Position numbers and translations under genes: made by a program | Shown: one piece after another, positions 8,801-15,910 of the stretch | Layout: each line of letters starts with the position of its first letter | How positions within the stretch are numbered: position 1 is the stretch's first letter | From: a virus | Strand: one strand, 5' to 3' | Virus record (IMG/VR): IMGVR_UViG_3300025108_000355 | Span: 1 to 25,115 of that record | Length of the DNA stretch: 25,115 nt | The notes under the pieces: model-generated | Database searches by the model: none | Told to the model about the DNA's origin: nothing | Seen by the model: the letters and a program-made list of their open reading frames with translations, nothing else

Positions 8801-9613
8801 CGTAATAAACTTTTCAACTTTACTACCCTTTACGGCATTTGCCTCGTTTATTGATTCTTTCATTATCTTTTGTTTAGCAATCCATTTTTTACCAAGATGA
8901 TTTTTAATAGGTTTTTTAATAAATTTATTAATACCTTTTTTCATCAACATATCAAATTTGTTAATAGCAGCTTTTTCACCTAAAGTTTTTGAGTTATCCA
9001 CCATCATAAAATTAGCATTTCCAAACAATCCTTGAAATGATATTTTATTTTTCTGTACATCATTCCAGCTTGTTTCTACTAATTCAGGACTAAGTTTTCT
9101 TGGTCTTTCCATATTTCTTTTCTGAGCAACTTCTAAATCCGTATGGACAAATACCATAAAACAATCATATCCTATTTCTTCTAATTCTTTTTTCTTTTTT
9201 AATATTGAACCATATTTATGACCTGTTCCGTCTATAATCATTCCCAATCTACCGTTCATGTATTGTTTTTTCTGTTGTTTAGTTATATCTTTTGCATAAC
9301 TTCTCATTCCACTATAATCCTCGTAATCAGGATCTGTAAGTTGTCTAAATAAATCTTCTGGCATATCATCTAAATCTGTACCGAATCCATATTTCTTTAA
9401 TAATGTTTCAAGTGCTTTATCTTGATTGACTACTTTTAAACCATATGCTGATGTATTAACTGTTTTTGGTATACCAAACAATCCTTTAGAAACAAATCCC
9501 TTTCCACTACCAGGTCCACCAGCAAGAAATACTGCTTTAAGAATTCCAGGATCGTTAATTCCCTCTTGGAGTATTGGTTTAGTTATTTCTTCTACTAATT
9601 TTTTTAAACTCAT
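5822..9613 (-). CDS. Kinase / NadM-like nucleotidyltransferase / ligase-like fusion
   Basis: A 1263-residue protein with three enzyme-like parts. (1) Residues about 22-215 form a P-loop kinase: AGGPGSGKG at 31-39, IIDGTG at 126-131, VFVHTDLEVAQKRN at 154-167 with RPRKLS following, like zeta-toxin or polynucleotide-kinase type NMP-kinase folds. (2) Residues about 397-575 form a HxGH nucleotidyltransferase: GRFQPFHSGH at 403-412 and LSGTKTRDML at 536-545, the signature pair of archaeal-type NMN adenylyltransferase (NadM). (3) Residues about 855-1263 carry ligase adenylyltransferase motifs: EKTDGQN at 896-902 (likely nucleophile Lys897), SARNKGH at 914-920, WMSLEVMWP at 977-985, EGIVFK at 1234-1239 and VYKF at 1244-1247. 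Residues 590-850 match nothing I know. RNA repair, NAD synthesis or both are possible. The start overlaps the Nudix stop by four bases. Confidence 0.85.
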   Translation of the reverse strand: MSLKKLVEEITKPILQEGINDPGILKAVFLAGGPGSGKGFVSKGLFGIPKTVNTSAYGLKVVNQDKALETLLKKYGFGTDLDDMPEDLFRQLTDPDYEDYSGMRSYAKDITKQQKKQYMNGRLGMIIDGTGHKYGSILKKKKELEEIGYDCFMVFVHTDLEVAQKRNMERPRKLSPELVETSWNDVQKNKISFQGLFGNANFMMVDNSKTLGEKAAINKFDMLMKKGINKFIKKPIKNHLGKKWIAKQKIMKESINEANAVKGSKVEKFITGHNLTMKGKKYKEIEFETLGIDNSSKMVKLRIIAPKNLFGMETPVKFATLRRGPFTKTDTGKKVNEKLSRKDQIKQNKLRDERQKLIKKAIGFGSGANSHKLKLQIKDIEKQIAKLNEAPSKIKKTIGVFGGRFQPFHSGHLATYKWLAKQVDEAYITTTNIKKPPRHPMNFKEKVRHMTKMGIPANRIIEERTPYVAKNLLKKFNTETTAVVYAFGQKDAGRLKAGTKKSGGKTYYQDYKKNKNDIKGYEEHGYFITAPQFGNLSGTKTRDMLGNPKIDDKEKKKFFKKTFGYFDKGLYIMMTNKFKKLFEYYVGLFENSGTHTAGEVDDGPGFLSSLKAYQNRAETEAGKLGWEIAHNLIDDDYYYSQDFGFVKDTEYPKGPVDSVSFGPAGVQEPSAQNLTDYVGTELWNKWLDHIDMILKNQDYEYVDDMAKARKAIVKDSPKTAKQLDAEEPEETKVNRGNKQHDEYDIVKEVLSLTEVSAKVKMFKQRLMRRGIKIRYSKEEAQKDLVKKYGGKGHVAAKKFGLRKAYYAVPSVGSKPNEKPKLVINKPEMEKLHKDKQIDKGNLKVVYKEQKELLLMGGAYGHMSHPFDDKELTFKDLKNIITMGLGGQLNREDNVTEKTDGQNLMISWKNGKLISARNKGHIKNKGKTALSIKDVESKFKGRGDIRNAFVYAVRDLSKAIGALSDKQRTKIFGEGSKWMSLEVMWPASENVVNYDITELMFHGTLEYDDSARVIGQAKDSARILAGMIKQVNQNIQKHYKIKKPHFMTVPKHQDFGKLKGKFLSRLKKLQSQYSLKDNDTLALYHQSYWQEWIFNGAKQTDYQNITNEILVKLTKRWAFFDKSYKIPQIKKDLKEYPKFLEWVLSTDKNDHAKMVKNNMKPFEELFFEVGATVLKNMDGWMAVNPAKSVQNMRKKLQSAIKDIRSGGDIKKLNKLKIQLDRLNAIGGLDAVVPTEGIVFKYNGNVYKFTGAFAPLNQITGLMTF

Positions 9614-10038
9614 GCCTTTAACTCCAAAGCAACTCTTAAATTATCTTCAATTGGTCGTGGTAATGACTTAACATCATAGTATCCCCAATCAGAATGTTCT
9701 TCATCAAGTTTAGGTTCAGGTTTATTCTGTAATTCAATCATATATAACTTTACAATTCTATTGTACTTAGAGTCTTTTATCGTATCTAAATATACTAAAG
9801 AATTGATATCAATGTCAAGCTTTGTTTCTTCTTGAAATTCTCGATGAGCACCCTGTATGAACTTTTCTCCACTCTCAACGTGTCCCATTGGAACTGCCCA
9901 AAAGTTTGGATACTTTCCAGCAGTTTCAGAACGGCGAACCAGTAATACTTGATTTTCTGATTTAACTACAACCCCACCAATTTTTTTTGGTTTTTCTATA
10001 TTGAGTTCAATTAAATCTTTTAATTTTGGTATAGACAT
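9610..10038 (-). CDS. Nudix hydrolase
   Basis: A 142-residue single-domain Nudix protein, which would cleave a nucleoside diphosphate linked to another group. The Nudix box is clear: Gly52, Glu58, then REFQEE at residues 66-71 (G-x5-E-x7-R-E-x-x-E-E), with lysine at 73 in place of the usual glycine and Leu74 after it. A WAVPMGHVESGE segment leads into the box. Candidate substrates are dNTPs, ADP-ribose, NAD(H) or capped RNA ends; the sequence does not decide. A SQPWW-type motif of NADH pyrophosphatases is not seen. The gene overlaps the kinase/NadM-like/ligase gene by four bases (ATGA) and has a strong AGGAGA ribosome-binding site. NadM and Nudix domains are joined in some bacteria and in vibriophage KVP40, so this pairing may be functional. 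Confidence 0.9.
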   Translation of the reverse strand: MSIPKLKDLIELNIEKPKKIGGVVVKSENQVLLVRRSETAGKYPNFWAVPMGHVESGEKFIQGAHREFQEETKLDIDINSLVYLDTIKDSKYNRIVKLYMIELQNKPEPKLDEEHSDWGYYDVKSLPRPIEDNLRVALELKA

Positions 10039-10051
10039 AGATATTCTCCTA

Positions 10052-10066
10052 CATCTATAAATATAA
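10052..10066. promoter_or_regulatory. AT-rich intergenic element, copy 2 (possible promoter)
   Basis: In the 50-bp gap before the Nudix gene, 15 bases match the elements at 1989-2003 and 22090-22104 with one difference. The plus strand again holds TATAAATA (10056-10063); in gene direction it reads TTATATTTATAGATG and runs straight into the AGGAG ribosome-binding site of the Nudix gene. It may separate transcription of the Nudix/fusion-enzyme pair from the upstream endolysin and fibre genes. Confidence 0.4.
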
Positions 10067-10088
10067 GTTATTATAATTCAACTTAATA

Positions 10089-10565
10089 TTAAACTTCTAA
10101 ACCACGTCTAAACCAACCAAAGTAAAACTTTTCCAAGTCTGGTTTACGAGTTACTAAATCAGCATAATATTTAATACGATAAGCACGAACTCTTTCTAAT
10201 TCAACACCAGTTAGAGCACCAATTGTCTTTGGTCCTAATCCACCATCTACTTTTAAATTAGCACCCTTGGCATTAGCGGCTTGTTGTAGAATTTTTACTG
10301 CCCTACCTCTACCTTGATTCACACACATATCAAAATAGATATGTTTTAAATCATCTGGTAAATCATCTACTTTGTTCTTATCCCAATAGTCTTCCTTGTA
10401 GATTTCTTTAGCACCTTCTTTGGTGAGATTTTTGATATCCACATCTGGATGACTTCTCTTGGCTATGCCAAAATTAGTCTCTCCGCCAGGATCATCAGGA
10501 TCGTTTACGTATCCACCCTCGTGGTGTAGAACTACTTCTATTATTTCATCGAATTTTACTAACAT
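10089..10565 (-). CDS. Endolysin, GH108-type muramidase
   Basis: A 158-residue lysozyme-like protein expected to cut peptidoglycan, either for lysis at the end of infection or, as it sits beside fibre genes, as a virion-borne wall hydrolase. The N-terminal HHEGGYVNDPDDPGGETNFG at residues 14-33 is the signature of glycoside hydrolase family 108, with Glu16 as the likely catalytic acid. YWDKNKVDDLPDDL and a short helical stretch to VNQG follow, and the C-terminal part (VDGGLGPKTIGAL at 106-118, FYFGWFRRG at 147-155) is the peptidoglycan-binding part usual for this family. The length is normal. There is no signal peptide, so a separate holin would be needed for release as a lysis enzyme; no holin is evident nearby. 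An AGGA sequence precedes the start, 11 bp after the giant fibre stop. Confidence 0.92.
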   Translation of the reverse strand: MLVKFDEIIEVVLHHEGGYVNDPDDPGGETNFGIAKRSHPDVDIKNLTKEGAKEIYKEDYWDKNKVDDLPDDLKHIYFDMCVNQGRGRAVKILQQAANAKGANLKVDGGLGPKTIGALTGVELERVRAYRIKYYADLVTRKPDLEKFYFGWFRRGLEV

Positions 10566-10576
10566 AACTTTAATTC

Positions 10577-13500
10577 CTATTTGTTTTCTAAATCCTCTAT
10601 TCGTTTATTTAATTGAATAATATACAAAGATAATTCCTCAATTTTTTCTAACAACAACATATCTCTATCACTAACACTCAATATTTTCCATTTATCCATA
10701 TCATTCATATCTGGAACATTTGGTAAATGTTTATTTTCAGTAACAAATGTTTCTAATTCTGATATAGTTTGTAACACATATGTTGAGTCATAAACATAGT
10801 CAGGAACATTTGTAAGACTAGCGCCATCACCAGCAAATGATGTTGCTATAGTATGACCTAATGAAGCAGTACTGTAAGATGATTGTGAAATATGACCTAA
10901 TACATTAATATCCTGTAGTACATCTAATGAACCAAATAAATTAACTTGTCCTGCCATATCAAGTGTAGATGCAGAACCCGTAATGCGTGAATCTCTAAAT
11001 GTTCGTCCTGTCGTGGAATCTCCTAAAGTATATTCATCAATAACTTCACCACCAGTACCAACTACATAAAATCCACTATCGTCAGGTTTAAAAAACATTC
11101 CATTTGGACCTGATTCTTCTGAACTTACACTAAAGCTATTTACGAATCTTGCACTACTGATGTCCCAATTTTTACTTAAATTATATTGATATATTTCATC
11201 TTCGGTTGAACCCACAATGAACATTTGACTTCCGTCTTGTTTGAATTTTATTCCATATACATATGTTTCTTCAATTGGAACATCCAGTTGATATTCAAAA
11301 CTTAAACTTCCGATATCAAAAGCAGAACCCGTTACGGCATATTGCAATACTGCATCAGTAGTCGTGCCGACAACATAAACTTTTGTTCCATCTGGTTTCC
11401 AATCGATTCCGTATGGATAGTCTTCGTTTACTGCATTATTAACAGTTCCAATATTAATGCTTTTAACTGCACTTGCAGTACTGATATCCCAAGGAGTTGT
11501 TAAATTATATGAATTTATACCATCGTCCCCACTTCCAACAACAAACAACCAATATCCATCAATACTCATGGTGAATCCATATATGTTTGATTCTTGACTT
11601 GATACGGATAATTCAGCAACCTTTGCTGTATTTAAAGTACTGATGTCCCACGGAGTTGATAATGTATATTGATAAATTTTATCTACATTATAATCATCTG
11701 ATAAAAAAACTACTTTACCATCAGGCTTAAAGTATATATCCGTAATATCACCAATCGTAGCAGGATCCGCAGAAGTTTGTTTATAAACCGCAGTCGTTAT
11801 GTCAATTGGATTTGATATATTTGAAACATTAATACTACCAGTTAAACTGCTGATACCATGATTGAAATTAGCTTCTGTTTTAAAATCATTTGCCCAAGGT
11901 TGTTGTAAAGTTAACTTACCTTTTATATCAACATCACCATAAATATCAGTACTGGCTCCAATGGTTAATTTTTGACTATAAGAACCTGTATCAAAACCTT
12001 GAAATTTATACTCATTTACTTCATCCTGATTTGAACCAATTATATAAAATCCACTATTGTCAGGTTTTAAAAATAGTCCGTATGAATAATTTTCTTCTGA
12101 ACTTACACTAAAGACATTTATGACTCTAGCAGTGCTCATGTCCCAATTTTTACTTAAATTATATTGAATTACTTCATCTTTCTGGTTACCCACAATGAAC
12201 ATTTGACTTCCGTCTTGTTTGAATCGTACTGCAGTTGGCCATGATTCTTCAATTGGAACATCCAGTTGATATTCTAAACTTAAACTTCCGATATCAAAAG
12301 CAGAACCCGTTACGGCATATTGCAATACTGATTTAGTAGTATTACCGACAACATAAACTTTTGTTCCATCTGGTTTCCAATCGATTCCGTATGGTGTACT
12401 TTCTGAAGCAACTCTATTGGCTATATTATCTAAATCAATGCTTTTACCAACAGTCATGGTTGTCAAATCCCAAGGTATGGGTAATGTGAATTCAGTAATT
12501 CCATCTATTGTAGAACCAACAAAATAAACTTTTGTTCCGTCTGGATGAAAAGCCATTCCGAATGGCTGGGTTTCAGTTCCTAGGGTTTGAACTGTCAAAT
12601 ACTGTTGAGTTAATACATCCCAGGGAGTTTTTAATTCAAATGAATATATTTTTCCACTACTTTGACCATACAAGACAAATAACTTTCTTCCGTCAGGTGA
12701 AAAATACAAATCAAATGCATTATCTATTGACACATTACCATCAAATCCATAATCATAGGTATATCCAGCATCTTTTGAACCTTTAATGTGAACCGCAGTC
12801 GTTATGTCAATTGGATTTGATATATTTGAAACATTAATACTACCAGTTAAACTGCTGATACCATGATTGAAATTAGCTTCTGTTTTAAAATCATTTGCCC
12901 AAGGTTGTTGTAAAGTTAACTTACCTTTTATATCAACATCACCATAAATATCAGTACTGGCTCCAATAGTTATGCTTTTACTTCCTGTCACATAGCCATG
13001 TGTAAATTTATACTCATTTATTTCATCTCCACCAGTACCAGCTACATAAAATCCACTATCGTCAGGTTTTAAAAATAGTCCATGTGGATGCGGTTCTTCT
13101 GAACTTACACTAAAGCTATTTACGAATCTTGCACTACTGATGTCCCAATTTTTACTTAAATTATATTGATATATTTCATCTTCGGTTGTACCCACAATGA
13201 ACATTTGACTTCCGTCTTGTTTGAATTTTATTCCATTTACATATGTTTCTTCAGTTGGAACATCCAGTTGATATTCAAAACTTAAACTATGAATATCAAA
13301 ACCAGAACCCGTTACGGCATATTGCAATACTGCATCAGTAGTCTGACCAACAATATAAACTTTTGTTCCATCTGGTTTCCAATCGATTCCTTTTGGAGCA
13401 CTTTCTGAAGCAACTCTATTGGCTATATTATCTAAATCAATGCTTTTACCAACAGTCATGGTTGTCAAATCCCAAGGTATGGTTAATGCGAATTCAGAAA

Positions 13501-15910
13501 TTCCATCTATTGTATTACCAACAAAATAAACATATGTTCCATCTGGATGCATCGTAAATCCTTGTGGATACTGTTCAGATATGCCGTAAGTGATTTGTTT
13601 CTTAAGTATATATTGTTGTGTTGCTATATCCCAGGGAGTTTTTAATTCAAATGAATATATAGTTCTGCTACTGTGACCATCCAATACAAATAACTTTCTT
13701 CCGTCAGGTGAAAAATACAAATCATACAAATTAGAAGAAATCGAGACGCCACCATCAAATCCATAACCACTGGTATATCCAGCATCTTTTGAACCTTTAA
13801 TGTGAACGGCAGTCGTTATGTCAATATCACCACTTGAAATAGAAGGTGTAATTAAGGAAGCTGAAGTTACATACATGGAACCCGTAGAAATCGTAATGGT
13901 ATCAGAAAATGATCCCGTAAGACCTGAATCTGATTTAAACACTATTCCACCAAGAGTTGTACCAGTTGCTGTCATACCAGTACCACCCGTAACAGTAGCA
14001 GTAACGGCAGCTGAAGCCCATTTGCTTCCATCCCAAGTCAATACTTCATCACTACTTGGACTGGCTTGACCTATTTTTGTTACATGACCTGAACCATCAA
14101 ACGTAATGGCTGCAGTTCCACCGGCTTCTTTTAATGAACCACCATCGTCAATTATTATATCACCAGTTACCTTAGCATCACCAGTAACGGTTAATGTACT
14201 TCCATCAAATGTAAGATTAGATTCGGCATCTAATTCTGTTGTCGTAGAACCTATAGTTACTAATTCATTAGCAGTTGCGTTATTTAATGCGGTGATTGTT
14301 CCACCACCGCCACCACCGCCTGAACCAAATCCAGCAGTTGCAGCCGAAGCACTTACGGCTGTATCCCAATTAACACCGCCTTTTATGATGTGCCCGAATG
14401 AACCAGTTGAAGATACTGAACCACTTATGGTTGTTGATGTTCCATCAGAAAAACTTTGAGTCGTAAATGCTTCTCTTGTTGTTATTCTACTGGCAAGACT
14501 TGAACTTACTGATGTAAAGGCACCACTTATTTGTGTGGCTATTTGTCCAGAACCACTAATTAATGTATAAGATTGCCAGGAGCCACTTATTCCAGCAGCT
14601 GTAAAAGACGAACCACCACCGCCTCCACCACCAAATCCAGCAGTTGCAGCCGAAGCACTTACGGCTGTATCCCAGTTGACTCCACTCTTCATTATGTGTC
14701 CAAATGAACCAGTTGAAGTTATTGAACTGCTTACATCTCCTTTGAATTCAGCACTATATCCTTTTAGTTTTCCATATACTTCTAAAGTTTGAGCGACTGT
14801 TACATCACCATGAATTCCTGTTTTGCCTATAATATCAATTGAACCTGTATTATAAGTATCTGTTCCACCATTCCATGAATATTGATTTATTCTGTCATTA
14901 CTATAATCTAAGCCCCATAATCTAGTTCCTTCGGGGTTACCTGTCATTTTAATATTATTAGGCATATTAACATTATTCCCGGTATATGTTGCTGTGCTGA
15001 ATGCCCAAGGTGTGGATAATTTCCATTCACAAAGATATTTACTATCTTTTTCAAATAAATAAGCGTATCTTCCGTCACCTCTAAAAAACACATCATAAGC
15101 ATCGCCTGTTCCTTGAGCTGCTAAAGAATAAGTACCAACAAGTGTCATCGTTGAAATATCCATTGGCTCCGTCATTTCATATTCCGACAAATAATCAGAC
15201 TCATGGACTGAATATAGTCGTAAACCATCTGGTCTAACTTCTATTCCTTGGCACGCAGATAACACATATAAAGTTGAAGTACGGACATAAGTTCTAGTCG
15301 TTATATCCCATGGTGTTGATAAAGAATATTGATAAAACTTATCATTACCTGTACCCATAGTTATTAGCTTTGTACCATCTGAGTACCATGCCATAGACCT
15401 CATCATCGAATCTTGAGAGCCAAAACTTGCTGATTGAGTAGACGAGACACTGCCTATATCCCAAGATCCAGATAATTTATATTGTATTATAGTATCAGAG
15501 CTACCAATAATGCTCACATACACATTTAAGCCATCAGGAGATGCTGAAAGATCCCAACTATTCCCGCCCCATTCAGGTTCAGGAGAACCATCTTGCATAT
15601 ATTTGTCTAAAGATATAGTAGATAAATCCCATTTTCTTGTAATAACTTGTGAATCAAAATCACCACCCGCAACAGTTAGCCCACCGGCGCCAAACGAACC
15701 AGTTGAAGTTGAACTTCCACTTATAAGAGTCGCAGTTCCATCGCTCCATGACATATTATCAGAACCACCGCCACCACCGCCTGAACCAAATCCAGCAGTT
15801 GCAGCCGAAGCACTTACTGCAGTATTCCAATTTACACCACCTTTTATAATGTGTCCAAATGATCCAGTTGAAGTTGATGAGCCACTTACGTTTCCAGCAT
15901 GAATTGCCAT
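10577..15910 (-). CDS. Giant fibre protein with four beta-propeller-like modules
   Basis: A 1777-residue structural protein, probably a tail fibre or adhesin. The N-terminal and middle parts (1-80 and 390-690) hold fibre repeats such as STGSFGHIIKGGVNWDTAVS followed by SASAATAGFG and glycine runs. Four modules of blade-like repeats (about 117-347, 725-970, 1065-1305 and 1388-1628) each show five copies of a pattern x-PDG-x-x-x-Y-x-x-G ... Y-x-L-x-x-PWDI, for example at residues 734, 788, 845, 897 and 948 in module 2. Similar repeats in lactonase and NHL proteins form beta-propellers that bind sugars or proteins. Between modules 2 to 4 lies a shared spacer ending in NPIDITTAV. The C-terminus has HLPNVPD at 1729-1735 and a leucine-rich coiled coil (1752-1777), as in fibres with self-assembly tails. 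The start overlaps the previous stop (TAATG) and has a GAGGAG ribosome-binding site. Confidence 0.88.
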   Translation of the reverse strand: MAIHAGNVSGSSTSTGSFGHIIKGGVNWNTAVSASAATAGFGSGGGGGGSDNMSWSDGTATLISGSSTSTGSFGAGGLTVAGGDFDSQVITRKWDLSTISLDKYMQDGSPEPEWGGNSWDLSASPDGLNVYVSIIGSSDTIIQYKLSGSWDIGSVSSTQSASFGSQDSMMRSMAWYSDGTKLITMGTGNDKFYQYSLSTPWDITTRTYVRTSTLYVLSACQGIEVRPDGLRLYSVHESDYLSEYEMTEPMDISTMTLVGTYSLAAQGTGDAYDVFFRGDGRYAYLFEKDSKYLCEWKLSTPWAFSTATYTGNNVNMPNNIKMTGNPEGTRLWGLDYSNDRINQYSWNGGTDTYNTGSIDIIGKTGIHGDVTVAQTLEVYGKLKGYSAEFKGDVSSSITSTGSFGHIMKSGVNWDTAVSASAATAGFGGGGGGGSSFTAAGISGSWQSYTLISGSGQIATQISGAFTSVSSSLASRITTREAFTTQSFSDGTSTTISGSVSSTGSFGHIIKGGVNWDTAVSASAATAGFGSGGGGGGGTITALNNATANELVTIGSTTTELDAESNLTFDGSTLTVTGDAKVTGDIIIDDGGSLKEAGGTAAITFDGSGHVTKIGQASPSSDEVLTWDGSKWASAAVTATVTGGTGMTATGTTLGGIVFKSDSGLTGSFSDTITISTGSMYVTSASLITPSISSGDIDITTAVHIKGSKDAGYTSGYGFDGGVSISSNLYDLYFSPDGRKLFVLDGHSSRTIYSFELKTPWDIATQQYILKKQITYGISEQYPQGFTMHPDGTYVYFVGNTIDGISEFALTIPWDLTTMTVGKSIDLDNIANRVASESAPKGIDWKPDGTKVYIVGQTTDAVLQYAVTGSGFDIHSLSFEYQLDVPTEETYVNGIKFKQDGSQMFIVGTTEDEIYQYNLSKNWDISSARFVNSFSVSSEEPHPHGLFLKPDDSGFYVAGTGGDEINEYKFTHGYVTGSKSITIGASTDIYGDVDIKGKLTLQQPWANDFKTEANFNHGISSLTGSINVSNISNPIDITTAVHIKGSKDAGYTYDYGFDGNVSIDNAFDLYFSPDGRKLFVLYGQSSGKIYSFELKTPWDVLTQQYLTVQTLGTETQPFGMAFHPDGTKVYFVGSTIDGITEFTLPIPWDLTTMTVGKSIDLDNIANRVASESTPYGIDWKPDGTKVYVVGNTTKSVLQYAVTGSAFDIGSLSLEYQLDVPIEESWPTAVRFKQDGSQMFIVGNQKDEVIQYNLSKNWDMSTARVINVFSVSSEENYSYGLFLKPDNSGFYIIGSNQDEVNEYKFQGFDTGSYSQKLTIGASTDIYGDVDIKGKLTLQQPWANDFKTEANFNHGISSLTGSINVSNISNPIDITTAVYKQTSADPATIGDITDIYFKPDGKVVFLSDDYNVDKIYQYTLSTPWDISTLNTAKVAELSVSSQESNIYGFTMSIDGYWLFVVGSGDDGINSYNLTTPWDISTASAVKSINIGTVNNAVNEDYPYGIDWKPDGTKVYVVGTTTDAVLQYAVTGSAFDIGSLSFEYQLDVPIEETYVYGIKFKQDGSQMFIVGSTEDEIYQYNLSKNWDISSARFVNSFSVSSEESGPNGMFFKPDDSGFYVVGTGGEVIDEYTLGDSTTGRTFRDSRITGSASTLDMAGQVNLFGSLDVLQDINVLGHISQSSYSTASLGHTIATSFAGDGASLTNVPDYVYDSTYVLQTISELETFVTENKHLPNVPDMNDMDKWKILSVSDRDMLLLEKIEELSLYIIQLNKRIEDLENK
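11786..11962. repeat. 177-bp exact direct repeat, copy 1 (between propeller modules 3 and 4)
   Basis: This stretch is identical at every base to 12791-12967, with a period of 1005 bp, which is one propeller module plus spacer. It encodes the spacer from STDIYGDVDIKGKL through SNPIDITTAV. Complete identity including third codon positions shows recent duplication or gene conversion, since the adjoining propeller sequences have diverged. Confidence 0.95.
12791..12967. repeat. 177-bp exact direct repeat, copy 2 (between propeller modules 2 and 3)
   Basis: Second copy of the spacer repeat described at 11786-11962, same orientation and same reading frame. A partial third relative of its edge appears near 13801-13825, where the sequence shares the coding of DIDITTAV before diverging into the non-propeller part. 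Confidence 0.95.
14310..14412. repeat. 103-bp exact repeat shared by two fibre genes, copy in giant fibre
   Basis: Identical to 16316-16418 in the neighbouring 786-residue fibre gene. It encodes the cassette STGSFGHIIKGGVNWDTAVS plus the alanine-rich segment and glycine run. Diverged relatives of the same cassette lie near 15765-15875, 14628-14725 and 19644-19740, so five versions are spread over three fibre genes. Confidence 0.93.

Noticed and set aside
14106-14459. Long plus-strand frames in the fibre genes (also 15510-15902, 17450-17896, 24751-25086)
   Set aside because: They lie opposite well-supported repeat-rich fibres, have proline/valine-rich composition that mirrors glycine/threonine codons on the other strand, and lack ribosome-binding sites.
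10577-15910. Diversity-generating retroelement acting on the repeated fibre segments
   Set aside because: No reverse transcriptase or adenine-biased variable repeat pair is present; the repeats are exact or drifted copies in several genes.
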